Part shown: positions 26,060 to 33,466 of the stretch, piece by piece
Layout of the letters: each line of letters opens with the position of its first letter
Numbering within the stretch: the stretch's first letter is position 1
Source: Cyclobacteriaceae bacterium
GTDB lineage: Bacteria; Bacteroidota; Bacteroidia; Cytophagales; Cyclobacteriaceae
NCBI GenBank assembly: GCA_028285685.1
Contig: JANQOR010000014.1
Location: 1 to 48,286, forward strand
Direction of reading: 5' to 3'
DNA: 48,286 nucleotides
Translations under genes and position numbers: made by a program
The notes under the pieces: generated by a model
Told to the model about the DNA's origin: nothing
The model's input: the letters and a program-made list of their open reading frames with translations, nothing else
The model's database searches: none

Positions 26060-26062
26060 CAA
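26033..26062 (-). promoter_or_regulatory. Putative promoter inside the rpoD terminator
   Basis: On the minus strand TTG (26062-26060) is followed after 19 bases by TAACTGTG (26040-26033), one mismatch from TAnnTTTG at ideal spacing. The -7 box sits in the hairpin loop. It would drive the HEAT-like and csaA genes with a leader of about 15-20 bases. Confidence 0.4.
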
Positions 26063-26081
26063 GTTAATTTCTTTTTGGCAA

Positions 26082-26954
26082 TTATGTTGCGCAGAATTCT
26101 TTCAACCTTCTGTTTTTGCCAGGTTCTCGTAGTTTTTGGAGAGCCTTCTCTCGAATCTGCCTCACCCGCTCTCGTGTGAGCCCCATTGCATCACCAATTT
26201 CCTCAAGAGTATAAGGGTTTTCGTATCCAATGCCAAAGCTCATCATGATAACCTCACGTTCACGAGCTGTCAGTGTTGAAAGGGCACGCATGGTCTCAAC
26301 CTTGAGTGAATCGTTGAAAACCAGGTTTCCATCCGTAGGTCCTGTCGTCACATTTTCAAGGACATCCAAAAGTGAACCACTCTCATCTTCCCCAAACGGA
26401 GCATCCATTGACATTTGCTTCACCTCCGCTCCGAGCGTATTTCTTACTTCACTTGGTTTCATGTCTAAGATATCCGCCAACTCTTCCTCCGTCGGCTCCC
26501 GCTCATACTTTTGTTCCAACTCAGCATAAGCTCTTCTTATTTGATTGATCGCTCCAGATTTGTTCATCGGAAGTCGAACGATCCGAGACTGCTCAGCCAA
26601 TGCCTGCATAATTGACTGACGAATCCACCATACCGCGTAGGAGATGAACTTAAATCCTTTGGTTTCATCAAATTTCTTCGCAGCTTTTATTAGACCCAAG
26701 TTTCCTTCATTGATCAGGTCATTCAAAGGAAGACTTCTGTTCTGGTATTGCTTTGCAACAGACACAACAAATCGAAGATTGGCTTTCACCAGTTTCTCCA
26801 ACGCCAAATCATCCCCCTCCTTGATCTTTTTAGCAAGGGTAACCTCCTCATCCGGAGTAATCATTGGAACATTACTTACCTCAGTAAAATACTTCTCAAG
26901 CGTATGGCTTTCCCTTCTATTGGTTATCGACTGGGTAATTTTCAGTTGTCGCAT
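26082..26954 (-). CDS. rpoD: Primary RNA polymerase sigma factor
   Basis: This 290-residue protein is the short primary sigma factor of Bacteroidota, without the long N-terminal region 1.1 and non-conserved insert of E. coli sigma-70. Region 1.2 is at about residues 17-45 (LEKYFTEVSNVPMITPDEE), region 2 follows with ALEKLVKANLRFVVSVAKQY, LNDLINEGNLGLIKAAKKF and FISYAVWWIRQSIMQAL. Region 3 lies near 130-200, and region 4 ends the protein with LEEIGDAMGLTRERVRQIRE. It recognises the TTG/TAnnTTTG promoters used in this phylum. A matching promoter precedes it, so it probably regulates itself. A strong terminator follows. Confidence 0.96.
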   Translation of the reverse strand: MRQLKITQSITNRRESHTLEKYFTEVSNVPMITPDEEVTLAKKIKEGDDLALEKLVKANLRFVVSVAKQYQNRSLPLNDLINEGNLGLIKAAKKFDETKGFKFISYAVWWIRQSIMQALAEQSRIVRLPMNKSGAINQIRRAYAELEQKYEREPTEEELADILDMKPSEVRNTLGAEVKQMSMDAPFGEDESGSLLDVLENVTTGPTDGNLVFNDSLKVETMRALSTLTAREREVIMMSFGIGYENPYTLEEIGDAMGLTRERVRQIREKALQKLREPGKNRRLKEFCAT

Positions 26955-27001
26955 ATGTCTTTTTGTCTACTAGTTATTATGGGGTCCAAAAAAGCAATCT
27001 G

Positions 27002-27040
27002 CAAAGATAGACCCATTAAGTGAGTATTTACAATAAATAC
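27002..27040 (-). promoter_or_regulatory. rpoD promoter with overlapping palindrome
   Basis: On the minus strand TTG (27033-27031) is followed after 21 bases by TATCTTTG (27009-27002), a full TAnnTTTG box; the ATG is 47 bases downstream. The TTG is the centre of a palindrome, GTATTTA-TTG-TAAATAC (27024-27040), which could bind a regulator. Confidence 0.6.
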
Positions 27041-27190
27041 GATCACTTATCTATTTTATTTCAACCAATTTTTCCCCTTCATGGTTTCGAATTTTTTCGA
27101 CATTGGTAAAAAAGAAATATTATCCGATCTTCATCGAAATTTTGTCGTATTCAATAATGCTAGCACGTCAAAATCCTAAAAGAAAATAAT

Positions 27191-27553
27191 ATGAGCTATT
27201 TAGAAAAAGAACAAGAACTTCAATCTATGGTTGGACAAGGTCAGATGCCCGAGGCCTTTGAAAAGTTTTACGCAGAAAATGTTGTGATGGAAGAACCCAT
27301 GTCCGGACGCACCGAAGGGAAGAAAGCAAATTGGGAGCGTGAAATGCAGTGGATGGAAAATCTATCTGAGATGCATGGAGGTGGCGTCACAGGTATTACT
27401 TCAAATGAGGAAGAAGGTATTACCATGTCAGAAACATGGATGGATGCTACTTTCAAAGATGGTAGCAGGGTTAAAATGGAAGAAGTCTCTGTGAAGAAAT
27501 GGGAAGGGGATCAAATCGTCCACGAACGTTTTTACTACAACATGGGAGGATAG
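27191..27553 (+). CDS. SnoaL/NTF2-like protein
   Basis: This 120-residue cytoplasmic protein has the layout of a small NTF2-like alpha-plus-beta cone: an N-terminal helix region ending in EAFEKFYAENVVMEEPMSG, a helix NWEREMQWMENLSEMHGG, and strands EGITMSETWMDATFKDGSR, KMEEVSVKKWEGDQIVHERF and YYN. The family binds small hydrophobic ligands or acts as isomerase or stress-related protein; no catalytic set can be named. It stands alone, with a long AT-rich upstream region that diverges from rpoD. A palindrome follows the gene. Confidence 0.75.
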   Translation: MSYLEKEQELQSMVGQGQMPEAFEKFYAENVVMEEPMSGRTEGKKANWEREMQWMENLSEMHGGGVTGITSNEEEGITMSETWMDATFKDGSRVKMEEVSVKKWEGDQIVHERFYYNMGG

Positions 27554-27581
27554 TCCTCACATTTGAGATTGTTACAAATTT

Positions 27582-27630
27582 TCGTCATTGCGAGCCGGAC
27601 GGGGTAAGTTTTCGCTACTCGCAATGACGA
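27582..27630. repeat. REP-like palindrome with CGTCATTGCGAG arms
   Basis: TCGTCATTGCGAG (27582-27594) and its perfect complement CTCGCAATGACGA (27618-27630) flank a 23-base G/C- and T-rich centre. It lies between convergent genes, where such dispersed palindromes usually sit. This core is one I recognise from dispersed repeats in many bacterial genomes. It may also end transcription from both sides, though no U-run follows. Confidence 0.65.
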
Positions 27631-27650
27631 TTATATAAAGTCGCTCCACT

Positions 27651-30287
27651 TCATTCATACCTTATTGCCTCCACAGGTGGAGAGGCAGCTACTTTTCTAC
27701 CTACAAGAAACACTACTAGAACGGTTGCCAACAGAATAAAAGAAATTACAGCGACAAAGGTCAAAGGTGATATCTCGATTCTAAATTCAAAATTTAATAG
27801 CCATGAATAAGTAAACCACCACCCAATCGGGATGGCGATGAACGTCGAGATTGCCAAATACTTAACAAGCTCCTGGGTCTCCATATTCAAGATAGTGTAA
27901 AAAGAGGCACCCAATATTTTCCGGATCCCAATTTCCTTGGTTTTGGAAGTGACACTGTAGGATGTAAGTCCGATCATTCCTAGCAATGCGATAAAAAATG
28001 AGATCAGCGATGCGCCTACAAAAATATTTCTGAATACTTGCTCCTCTTCATACGCTCTTTGAACCATATCATCCATAAATTCCCAAGTCAGCATTCCCCT
28101 GGTGTCGTAGCGAGCATGGATCTGCTCTATAGCTTCCAGAGCATTTAGCGTATTAAATCCACTTAATTGAATGACAATATCATCAAGGCTGACGAATGGA
28201 TTATTATAGTAACCAATCACAACAGGTCCAATCGCATCATGAAGTGATCGATAGTGGAAGTCCTTGACAACTCCTATCACTTTTGATCTCAACAAGTCAC
28301 CACCAACTTCCTCTATTTCGATATACTGGCCGATCACGCTCTCTCCGCCATATATTTTCGCCGCTGACTCATTGATTACGACTGAAGTGCTGTCCAGGGA
28401 CTCTATCCCGCTGAAGTCCTCTCCGTAGAGCAGCTGTAGTTCCAGGATCGACAAACCATCCTCATCCATTCCATAAAACCTCATGGCCACATCCTCATCG
28501 GGTGTCTCCAATTTGCTCACACTTACGGGAGTAGGAGAACGGTATCCGCTGATCATTCGCGTCAAGCCTGTAACGCCCTTTATGTCAGGGTGTCTAAGTA
28601 GGTCTGCTTTTAAAGATCTGTAGTTATTCCGAACATTGCCATCATCGATCTCCAGAATGACTAGTTCATCCGTGGTAAATCCCGGCGACTGATTGGACAT
28701 AAAAGAGTATTGCTGGTTAACAATGATCAATGAAGCAAGAATTGTGATGACAAAAATGTATTGAACAGTAACCAGTACTTTTCTTAAGAGCCCGTTCCCC
28801 CTGGCAGAAACCGTCAGATTCTTCAGCACACTGACAGCAGGAAAGCGACTGAGGTGAAAAGCAGGGTAGAAACCAGCAAGAAACGTTACCAGAATGATCG
28901 TGCCGACAAAATACGGCAGTACTCCTGCTAGTGTATTAACGTCAAAAACCAACTGGATACCTGTAAGCCTATTAAACAAAGGGAGGAGATAGAATACCAG
29001 CACCAACCCCACCGTGAATGAGATAAGCACCATTAAAAATGATTCGGTCAAGAATTGGTAGGTTACCTGGCTATTGTATGCCCCCATAGCCTTTCTGACG
29101 CCAACCTCTCGAGTCCTCTTAATGTACCTGGCTGTGGATATATTGATATAGTTCAGACAGGCCATTGCTAGTATAATAATGGCGATTCCGATTAGAATTT
29201 GCACCTTTTTAAAATCTCCTTTTATGTAGGTGTTGACACTTCCGTCAATCCCATGGGAGTTAAAGTGCAGGTCAGTCAACCCAAGGAGGTAGTGCCTGTT
29301 GATTTCTTCATCTTCACCTAAATAGGTCTTTAGTAAACCTTGGACCTGAATTTCAAAATCCTCCTTACTCGCAGATTCATCCAGCAAAACATACGTAGCA
29401 ACAGGATCTCCCAGCCAGGAAAGAAAGAACCGCCTAAACCCTGGGGAAACCTGTGAGAAATAAACATCCAGGTCTTGAGTTACTATGTAGTTAAACTGGA
29501 TGAATGAGTTAGCTGGAATGTCTTTCAAGATACCTGTGATCGTAAAGCGGCCATAACTCCTAAATTCAATTTCCTTACCAATAGGATCATCGAATCCAAA
29601 ATATTTTTGGGCCAACGATTCAGTCAGGACGATAGATCGTTTGTTCTTTAACACTTCATCAGGAGAACCAACCGCCAGTTCAAAATCAAAAATTTCGAAA
29701 AATTGCGGGCCCGACATGATTCCATCTTCCTCAAAGAATCGCTTTCCATTCGCCTCGGCCCAGGTAGATGCTGCCTCATTTATAGAAACAGCATTTTCTA
29801 CTATGGTTAGATCTGTTCTTAGAGCCTCTGACAACCTGGAAGAAGTCCAGATCTCGGGATCATCACCATCCGAATTTTGAAACACCTGTATCACTTCATA
29901 GATCCGATCTGCTTTTGAGTGAAAAGTATCATATCTCAGTTCGTGCTGAACTAACAAAACGATTGCAAGAAAAACTGCAAGACCCAAGGAAAGGCCGGCG
30001 AGATTTAGAATGCTGAACTTACGATCCTTGATAAGGGATCGAATTCCAATCTTAAAATAATTTCTAAACATACCTGTAGATTTAAACATCGTACTTGTTT
30101 TCAAATTGATCGGTCTGAAAGACCTGACTACATTCCAGGCAAAAAACAGATTGGCAGAGCGAATCGAGTCTTTTGCCCGGAGGTAATAAAGCTCATACAG
30201 ATCACCCTCGATCTCGGAGAGATAGTCCTCTCGACAAAACCATCGAAGGAATCTGGTCGCCCATTTTGGAGGATGAATCTGAGCCAT
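27651..30287 (-). CDS. FtsX/MacB-like permease with prefix domain (B)
   Basis: This 878-residue inner-membrane protein begins with the permease prefix domain (PPKWATRFLRWFCREDYLSE, then IEGDLYELYYLR, residues 5-60). Next come a first membrane helix (LSLGLAVFLAIVLLVQHELR), a periplasmic MacB-type core domain, three helices (IAIIILAMACLNYINISTAR onward), a second periplasmic domain and three C-terminal helices with the KTKEIGIRKILGAS motif. MacB-type permeases need an ABC ATPase; none is encoded here. The likely role is mechanical transfer of energy to export or envelope remodelling; the substrate is unknown. It starts two bases after permease A ends and is last in the PadR operon. Confidence 0.88.
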   Translation of the reverse strand: MAQIHPPKWATRFLRWFCREDYLSEIEGDLYELYYLRAKDSIRSANLFFAWNVVRSFRPINLKTSTMFKSTGMFRNYFKIGIRSLIKDRKFSILNLAGLSLGLAVFLAIVLLVQHELRYDTFHSKADRIYEVIQVFQNSDGDDPEIWTSSRLSEALRTDLTIVENAVSINEAASTWAEANGKRFFEEDGIMSGPQFFEIFDFELAVGSPDEVLKNKRSIVLTESLAQKYFGFDDPIGKEIEFRSYGRFTITGILKDIPANSFIQFNYIVTQDLDVYFSQVSPGFRRFFLSWLGDPVATYVLLDESASKEDFEIQVQGLLKTYLGEDEEINRHYLLGLTDLHFNSHGIDGSVNTYIKGDFKKVQILIGIAIIILAMACLNYINISTARYIKRTREVGVRKAMGAYNSQVTYQFLTESFLMVLISFTVGLVLVFYLLPLFNRLTGIQLVFDVNTLAGVLPYFVGTIILVTFLAGFYPAFHLSRFPAVSVLKNLTVSARGNGLLRKVLVTVQYIFVITILASLIIVNQQYSFMSNQSPGFTTDELVILEIDDGNVRNNYRSLKADLLRHPDIKGVTGLTRMISGYRSPTPVSVSKLETPDEDVAMRFYGMDEDGLSILELQLLYGEDFSGIESLDSTSVVINESAAKIYGGESVIGQYIEIEEVGGDLLRSKVIGVVKDFHYRSLHDAIGPVVIGYYNNPFVSLDDIVIQLSGFNTLNALEAIEQIHARYDTRGMLTWEFMDDMVQRAYEEEQVFRNIFVGASLISFFIALLGMIGLTSYSVTSKTKEIGIRKILGASFYTILNMETQELVKYLAISTFIAIPIGWWFTYSWLLNFEFRIEISPLTFVAVISFILLATVLVVFLVGRKVAASPPVEAIRYE

Positions 30288-30289
30288 CG

Positions 30290-32920
30290 TTATTCGTATT
30301 TGATCGAATTAACCGGATTGGATTTCGCTATCCTTAGAATTCTGGACAGAACGGTTGAAAACGAAATAATCGAAACCACCACAAACGCTATTAGGAAGAC
30401 ATCGACACTAAGGTTGATTCTGTAGGCGAAATCTGCCAACCACTCACTAAACAGCCAGTACGCTAGCGGAGCAGCCACAACCAGCGACAAAAGCAGTAAT
30501 ATCATGTAATCTTTTAGGATTAGGTTGATAATGTTTGGCACAGATGCACCCATCACCTTTCTTATTCCAATTTCCTTGGTTTTTCTTTCAGCAGTAAAGT
30601 TTATCAGACCAAAAAGTCCGAATGCAGAGATGATGATTGAAACAAGAGAAGCGACCAAAATGATGGTGCTTCGACTTTGCTCTGCCTCATAAAACCGCTG
30701 CCACTGCTGATCAAGAAAATGGATTTCAGCAGGAGTTCTTGGATCGAACGTTGCGTTTACTTTTTCTATATGCTCAAGTGTCTGCTTGGGGTTCTGGTCA
30801 TACCTTATCGTGAAATAATCAATAGATAATACATGGTTGTTCCAATGCGTGAGCACCACTGGACCTATAGGTTCATATAGAGATTGGAAATGGAAATCCT
30901 CGACTATACCAATCACCCTCATTTGCACTGAATCGCTATCATTGTTTACCCAGATGCTCTCCCCAAGAGGAGTATCAAGTCCCAACATTTCAGCCGCTTT
31001 TTGATTAATTATTACGTTCAAACTATCTGTTTGATCGGCTCCAATAAAGTTCTTCCCATCAATAAGTTCTATCTGATAGGTATCTAACCAATTTTTGTCC
31101 ACCGCATAGTGATTAGCCTCAACAGGTGGACTGGATAAAACTTTGTGAAGCCTTGCAATCGGTAAGTTTTTCCACTCGCCTGGCACTCTTGAAGAAGTTG
31201 TTGCATTGATTACATCCGGGTTTGTCTTGATTCCTTCTATTATATTTTTGAAACTTCCTCTAGCTGCTCCGGAATTGATATCAAGTATGATAAGATTATT
31301 ATTTGAAAACCCAAGATCTTTCGATTGGACGAAATTCAGCTGCCGATAGATAACGATGGATCCAATAATCAGAAAAAGAGAAAGGACATACTGAACTCCT
31401 ACCAATACCTTCCTAAGCGAGTCCCCTTTTCCAGTAAAAGCATTCTTAAGTATGAGCAGTGATCGTTTGAGCTTTGAATAGTAAACCGCTGGGAGAAATG
31501 CAGATACAAGCCAAATGACAAGAATAGTAGCTACGTGATAGATTAAGAAGTCAGTTGAGAAAAGTATTCCCAACCCAAAGTCCTTATTGGCAATGTCTTT
31601 GAAGTAGGAAAAGAAAACAACCACTAAAAGCAGCGAAATTCCGTAGGCAATAATTACGGTCAGGAATGTTTCGAAAAATAATTGTCCCACCAAGTGCTTA
31701 TTTCTAGCGCCGTTGATCTTGCGCATACTTGCTTCCAGCGTTCGTTTGAGAGCTTGAACAGAAGATAAATTGATATAGTTAAGTGCTGCTATGAAGATCA
31801 CCAAAAAACCCATCAGCATAATAATGTTGACAAATTGTTGGTCGCTATAAGGAATAGCTAATAGTGGTGCAGGCCCTCCATTTTCCAGGTGGGTTGAGCC
31901 TAGGTGAACTTCCGTGAGCGGATGAAAGTAAAAGTCGTGCTCATCGCGGATCTCCTCATCATAGTATTTTTCCATGAATGCCCTTTTCGTAGCATACACG
32001 TCTTCAGGTGTCGCTCCCTCACGTAACAAAACCCATGTTTGCATAAATCGAGTATCCCATGTGTTGAAGAATCGTTGAAATCCTTCAGACATTTGACTGA
32101 TATCAATTACATAAAGCTCTTTGAACTGGTAGGTTGAATTGCGTGGCATTTCCTTCATGATTGCCAGCACTTCTGCTGTTCCAAAACGAGACTCATCTAC
32201 AACTTCCCCAACCACGTCAGTTCTTCCAAACAGGCTCATTGCTACGTCAGGTGTTAGAATGATACCAGCTTGACCTTGAAACTCCTTCAACGGATCACCA
32301 TCAATGAATTCAAAATCCAAAATTTTAAAAATCCCTTTCGTGGCTAGAGCCCAGTCTCGATCAGCAATTCTAATATCACCTTTAGCTATTACCTGCGACC
32401 CAAAGTAGGTCATTTGAGCAGTCTCTTCGATTGCAGGAAAATCTGCTTTCAAAGCTTTTGCCAGCGGGTTAGCAACAGCCAGGTAATGATGCAAGCCATC
32501 ATCCTGCATACTACGTTCCACCACACGATACACCCTATCTTTCTTTGAATGATAGCCATCAATATTCAATTCATCGTGCACGAACATCAAAATGAAGAAG
32601 AGAATGGCAAAGCCCATCCCTAAGCCAAGAATATTAACAATGAAGTGCACGGTCTCCTTCCTGAATCGTCGGAAGTAGATCTTTGTATAGTTTTTTAACA
32701 TGTTCATAGTCCAATTATTTGTTTGAGTTTTTCTAAGATTGATTAGGCGAAAAGACCGGAGCACATTCCACACAAAAAAGAGATTTGCTGATCTGATCGA
32801 GTGCTCCTTCCTGAGGTAAAAAAGCTCGAAGAGATCACCCTCTATCTCAGGCAGATACTCGTCCCTGCAGTACCATCGCAGAAACCGGACAGCCCATTTC
32901 GGTGGTTCCAACTCCGCCAT
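30290..32920 (-). CDS. FtsX/MacB-like permease with prefix domain (A)
   Basis: This 876-residue paralogue of the next gene has the same prefix domain (PPKWAVRFLRWYCRDEYLPE, IEGDLFELFYLRKEHS), a first helix near GLGMGFAILFFILMFVHDEL, a periplasmic core, middle helices (FLVIFIAALNYINLSSVQAL), a second periplasmic domain and three final helices with KTKEIGIRKVMGAS. Both periplasmic domains appear complete. It begins directly after the PadR stop (TAA then ATG with no gap), so it is translated with the regulator. The partner ATPase must lie elsewhere. Permeases A and B may form a heterodimer since MacB-type transporters work as pairs; that is inference. Confidence 0.88.
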   Translation of the reverse strand: MAELEPPKWAVRFLRWYCRDEYLPEIEGDLFELFYLRKEHSIRSANLFFVWNVLRSFRLINLRKTQTNNWTMNMLKNYTKIYFRRFRKETVHFIVNILGLGMGFAILFFILMFVHDELNIDGYHSKKDRVYRVVERSMQDDGLHHYLAVANPLAKALKADFPAIEETAQMTYFGSQVIAKGDIRIADRDWALATKGIFKILDFEFIDGDPLKEFQGQAGIILTPDVAMSLFGRTDVVGEVVDESRFGTAEVLAIMKEMPRNSTYQFKELYVIDISQMSEGFQRFFNTWDTRFMQTWVLLREGATPEDVYATKRAFMEKYYDEEIRDEHDFYFHPLTEVHLGSTHLENGGPAPLLAIPYSDQQFVNIIMLMGFLVIFIAALNYINLSSVQALKRTLEASMRKINGARNKHLVGQLFFETFLTVIIAYGISLLLVVVFFSYFKDIANKDFGLGILFSTDFLIYHVATILVIWLVSAFLPAVYYSKLKRSLLILKNAFTGKGDSLRKVLVGVQYVLSLFLIIGSIVIYRQLNFVQSKDLGFSNNNLIILDINSGAARGSFKNIIEGIKTNPDVINATTSSRVPGEWKNLPIARLHKVLSSPPVEANHYAVDKNWLDTYQIELIDGKNFIGADQTDSLNVIINQKAAEMLGLDTPLGESIWVNNDSDSVQMRVIGIVEDFHFQSLYEPIGPVVLTHWNNHVLSIDYFTIRYDQNPKQTLEHIEKVNATFDPRTPAEIHFLDQQWQRFYEAEQSRSTIILVASLVSIIISAFGLFGLINFTAERKTKEIGIRKVMGASVPNIINLILKDYMILLLLSLVVAAPLAYWLFSEWLADFAYRINLSVDVFLIAFVVVSIISFSTVLSRILRIAKSNPVNSIKYE

Positions 32921-33250
32921 TTAAACTTGCGAAAAGGAAATTTGGGGGATTTTGTTGTAGATTCTTGAACGCAAATCATTTTGCGCATCCAGAACCTGCT
33001 TCCCATAGGCAGTAACAACGTAATACTTTTTTCTCCTTCCTCCTCTTTCAGCTGTAATACCACCCTCTCTAGAGTTGACGAAACCCTTCTTTTGCAGTCG
33101 CTTGAGTGCCACATGAATTGCGCTAATGTTGATCTTCTTCTTGGTTTCTGTAGTCAAAAACTCCAGGATCGAAACACCATATGCTGTATCATGTTGGGCA
33201 GCCACCGTTAACAATACAAGCTCCTCGAATTCACCTAATTGATAATCCAT
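32921..33250 (-). CDS. PadR family transcriptional regulator (first)
   Basis: This 109-residue protein is a single winged helix: LGEFEELVLLTVAAQHDTAY, GVSILEFLTTETKKKINIS, AIHVALKRLQKKGFVNSREG and a wing with ERGGRRKKYYVVTAYGKQVL. This is the standard PadR-like layout, with a short C-terminal helix for dimerisation. Such repressors respond to small compounds or cell-envelope stress and often control the transporter next to them. It is immediately upstream of permease A and is expected to control the operon. A 14-base inverted repeat 13 bases upstream of its ATG is a good operator candidate. Confidence 0.9.
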   Translation of the reverse strand: MDYQLGEFEELVLLTVAAQHDTAYGVSILEFLTTETKKKINISAIHVALKRLQKKGFVNSREGGITAERGGRRKKYYVVTAYGKQVLDAQNDLRSRIYNKIPQISFSQV

Positions 33251-33262
33251 GGTTTGATTTTT

Positions 33263-33316
33263 ATTTACTTAACAAACGTGAATATAATTGATATGTTTCA
33301 TTTTTGTTAAGTAAAT
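33263..33316 (-). promoter_or_regulatory. Inverted repeat, putative PadR operator
   Basis: ATTTACTTAACAAA (33263-33276) and its perfect complement TTTGTTAAGTAAAT (33303-33316) are separated by 26 bases, just upstream of the PadR start. Centre spacing is 40 bases, close to four helical turns. Part of it resembles the direct repeat in front of the second PadR gene. Confidence 0.55.
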
Positions 33317-33466
33317 AGAAGTTACATCGATTCGGCTGTTTCGTGTCTACAAACCAATCTTCGGCAACTGGTGAATTGCGCTTAGTGATTTGGTTAAGCA
33401 TCTTTTGAATCGGGACCAAATAGTGAGTTACGAGTCTCTTTAATAGCATTCTTCTCTCATTGAACC

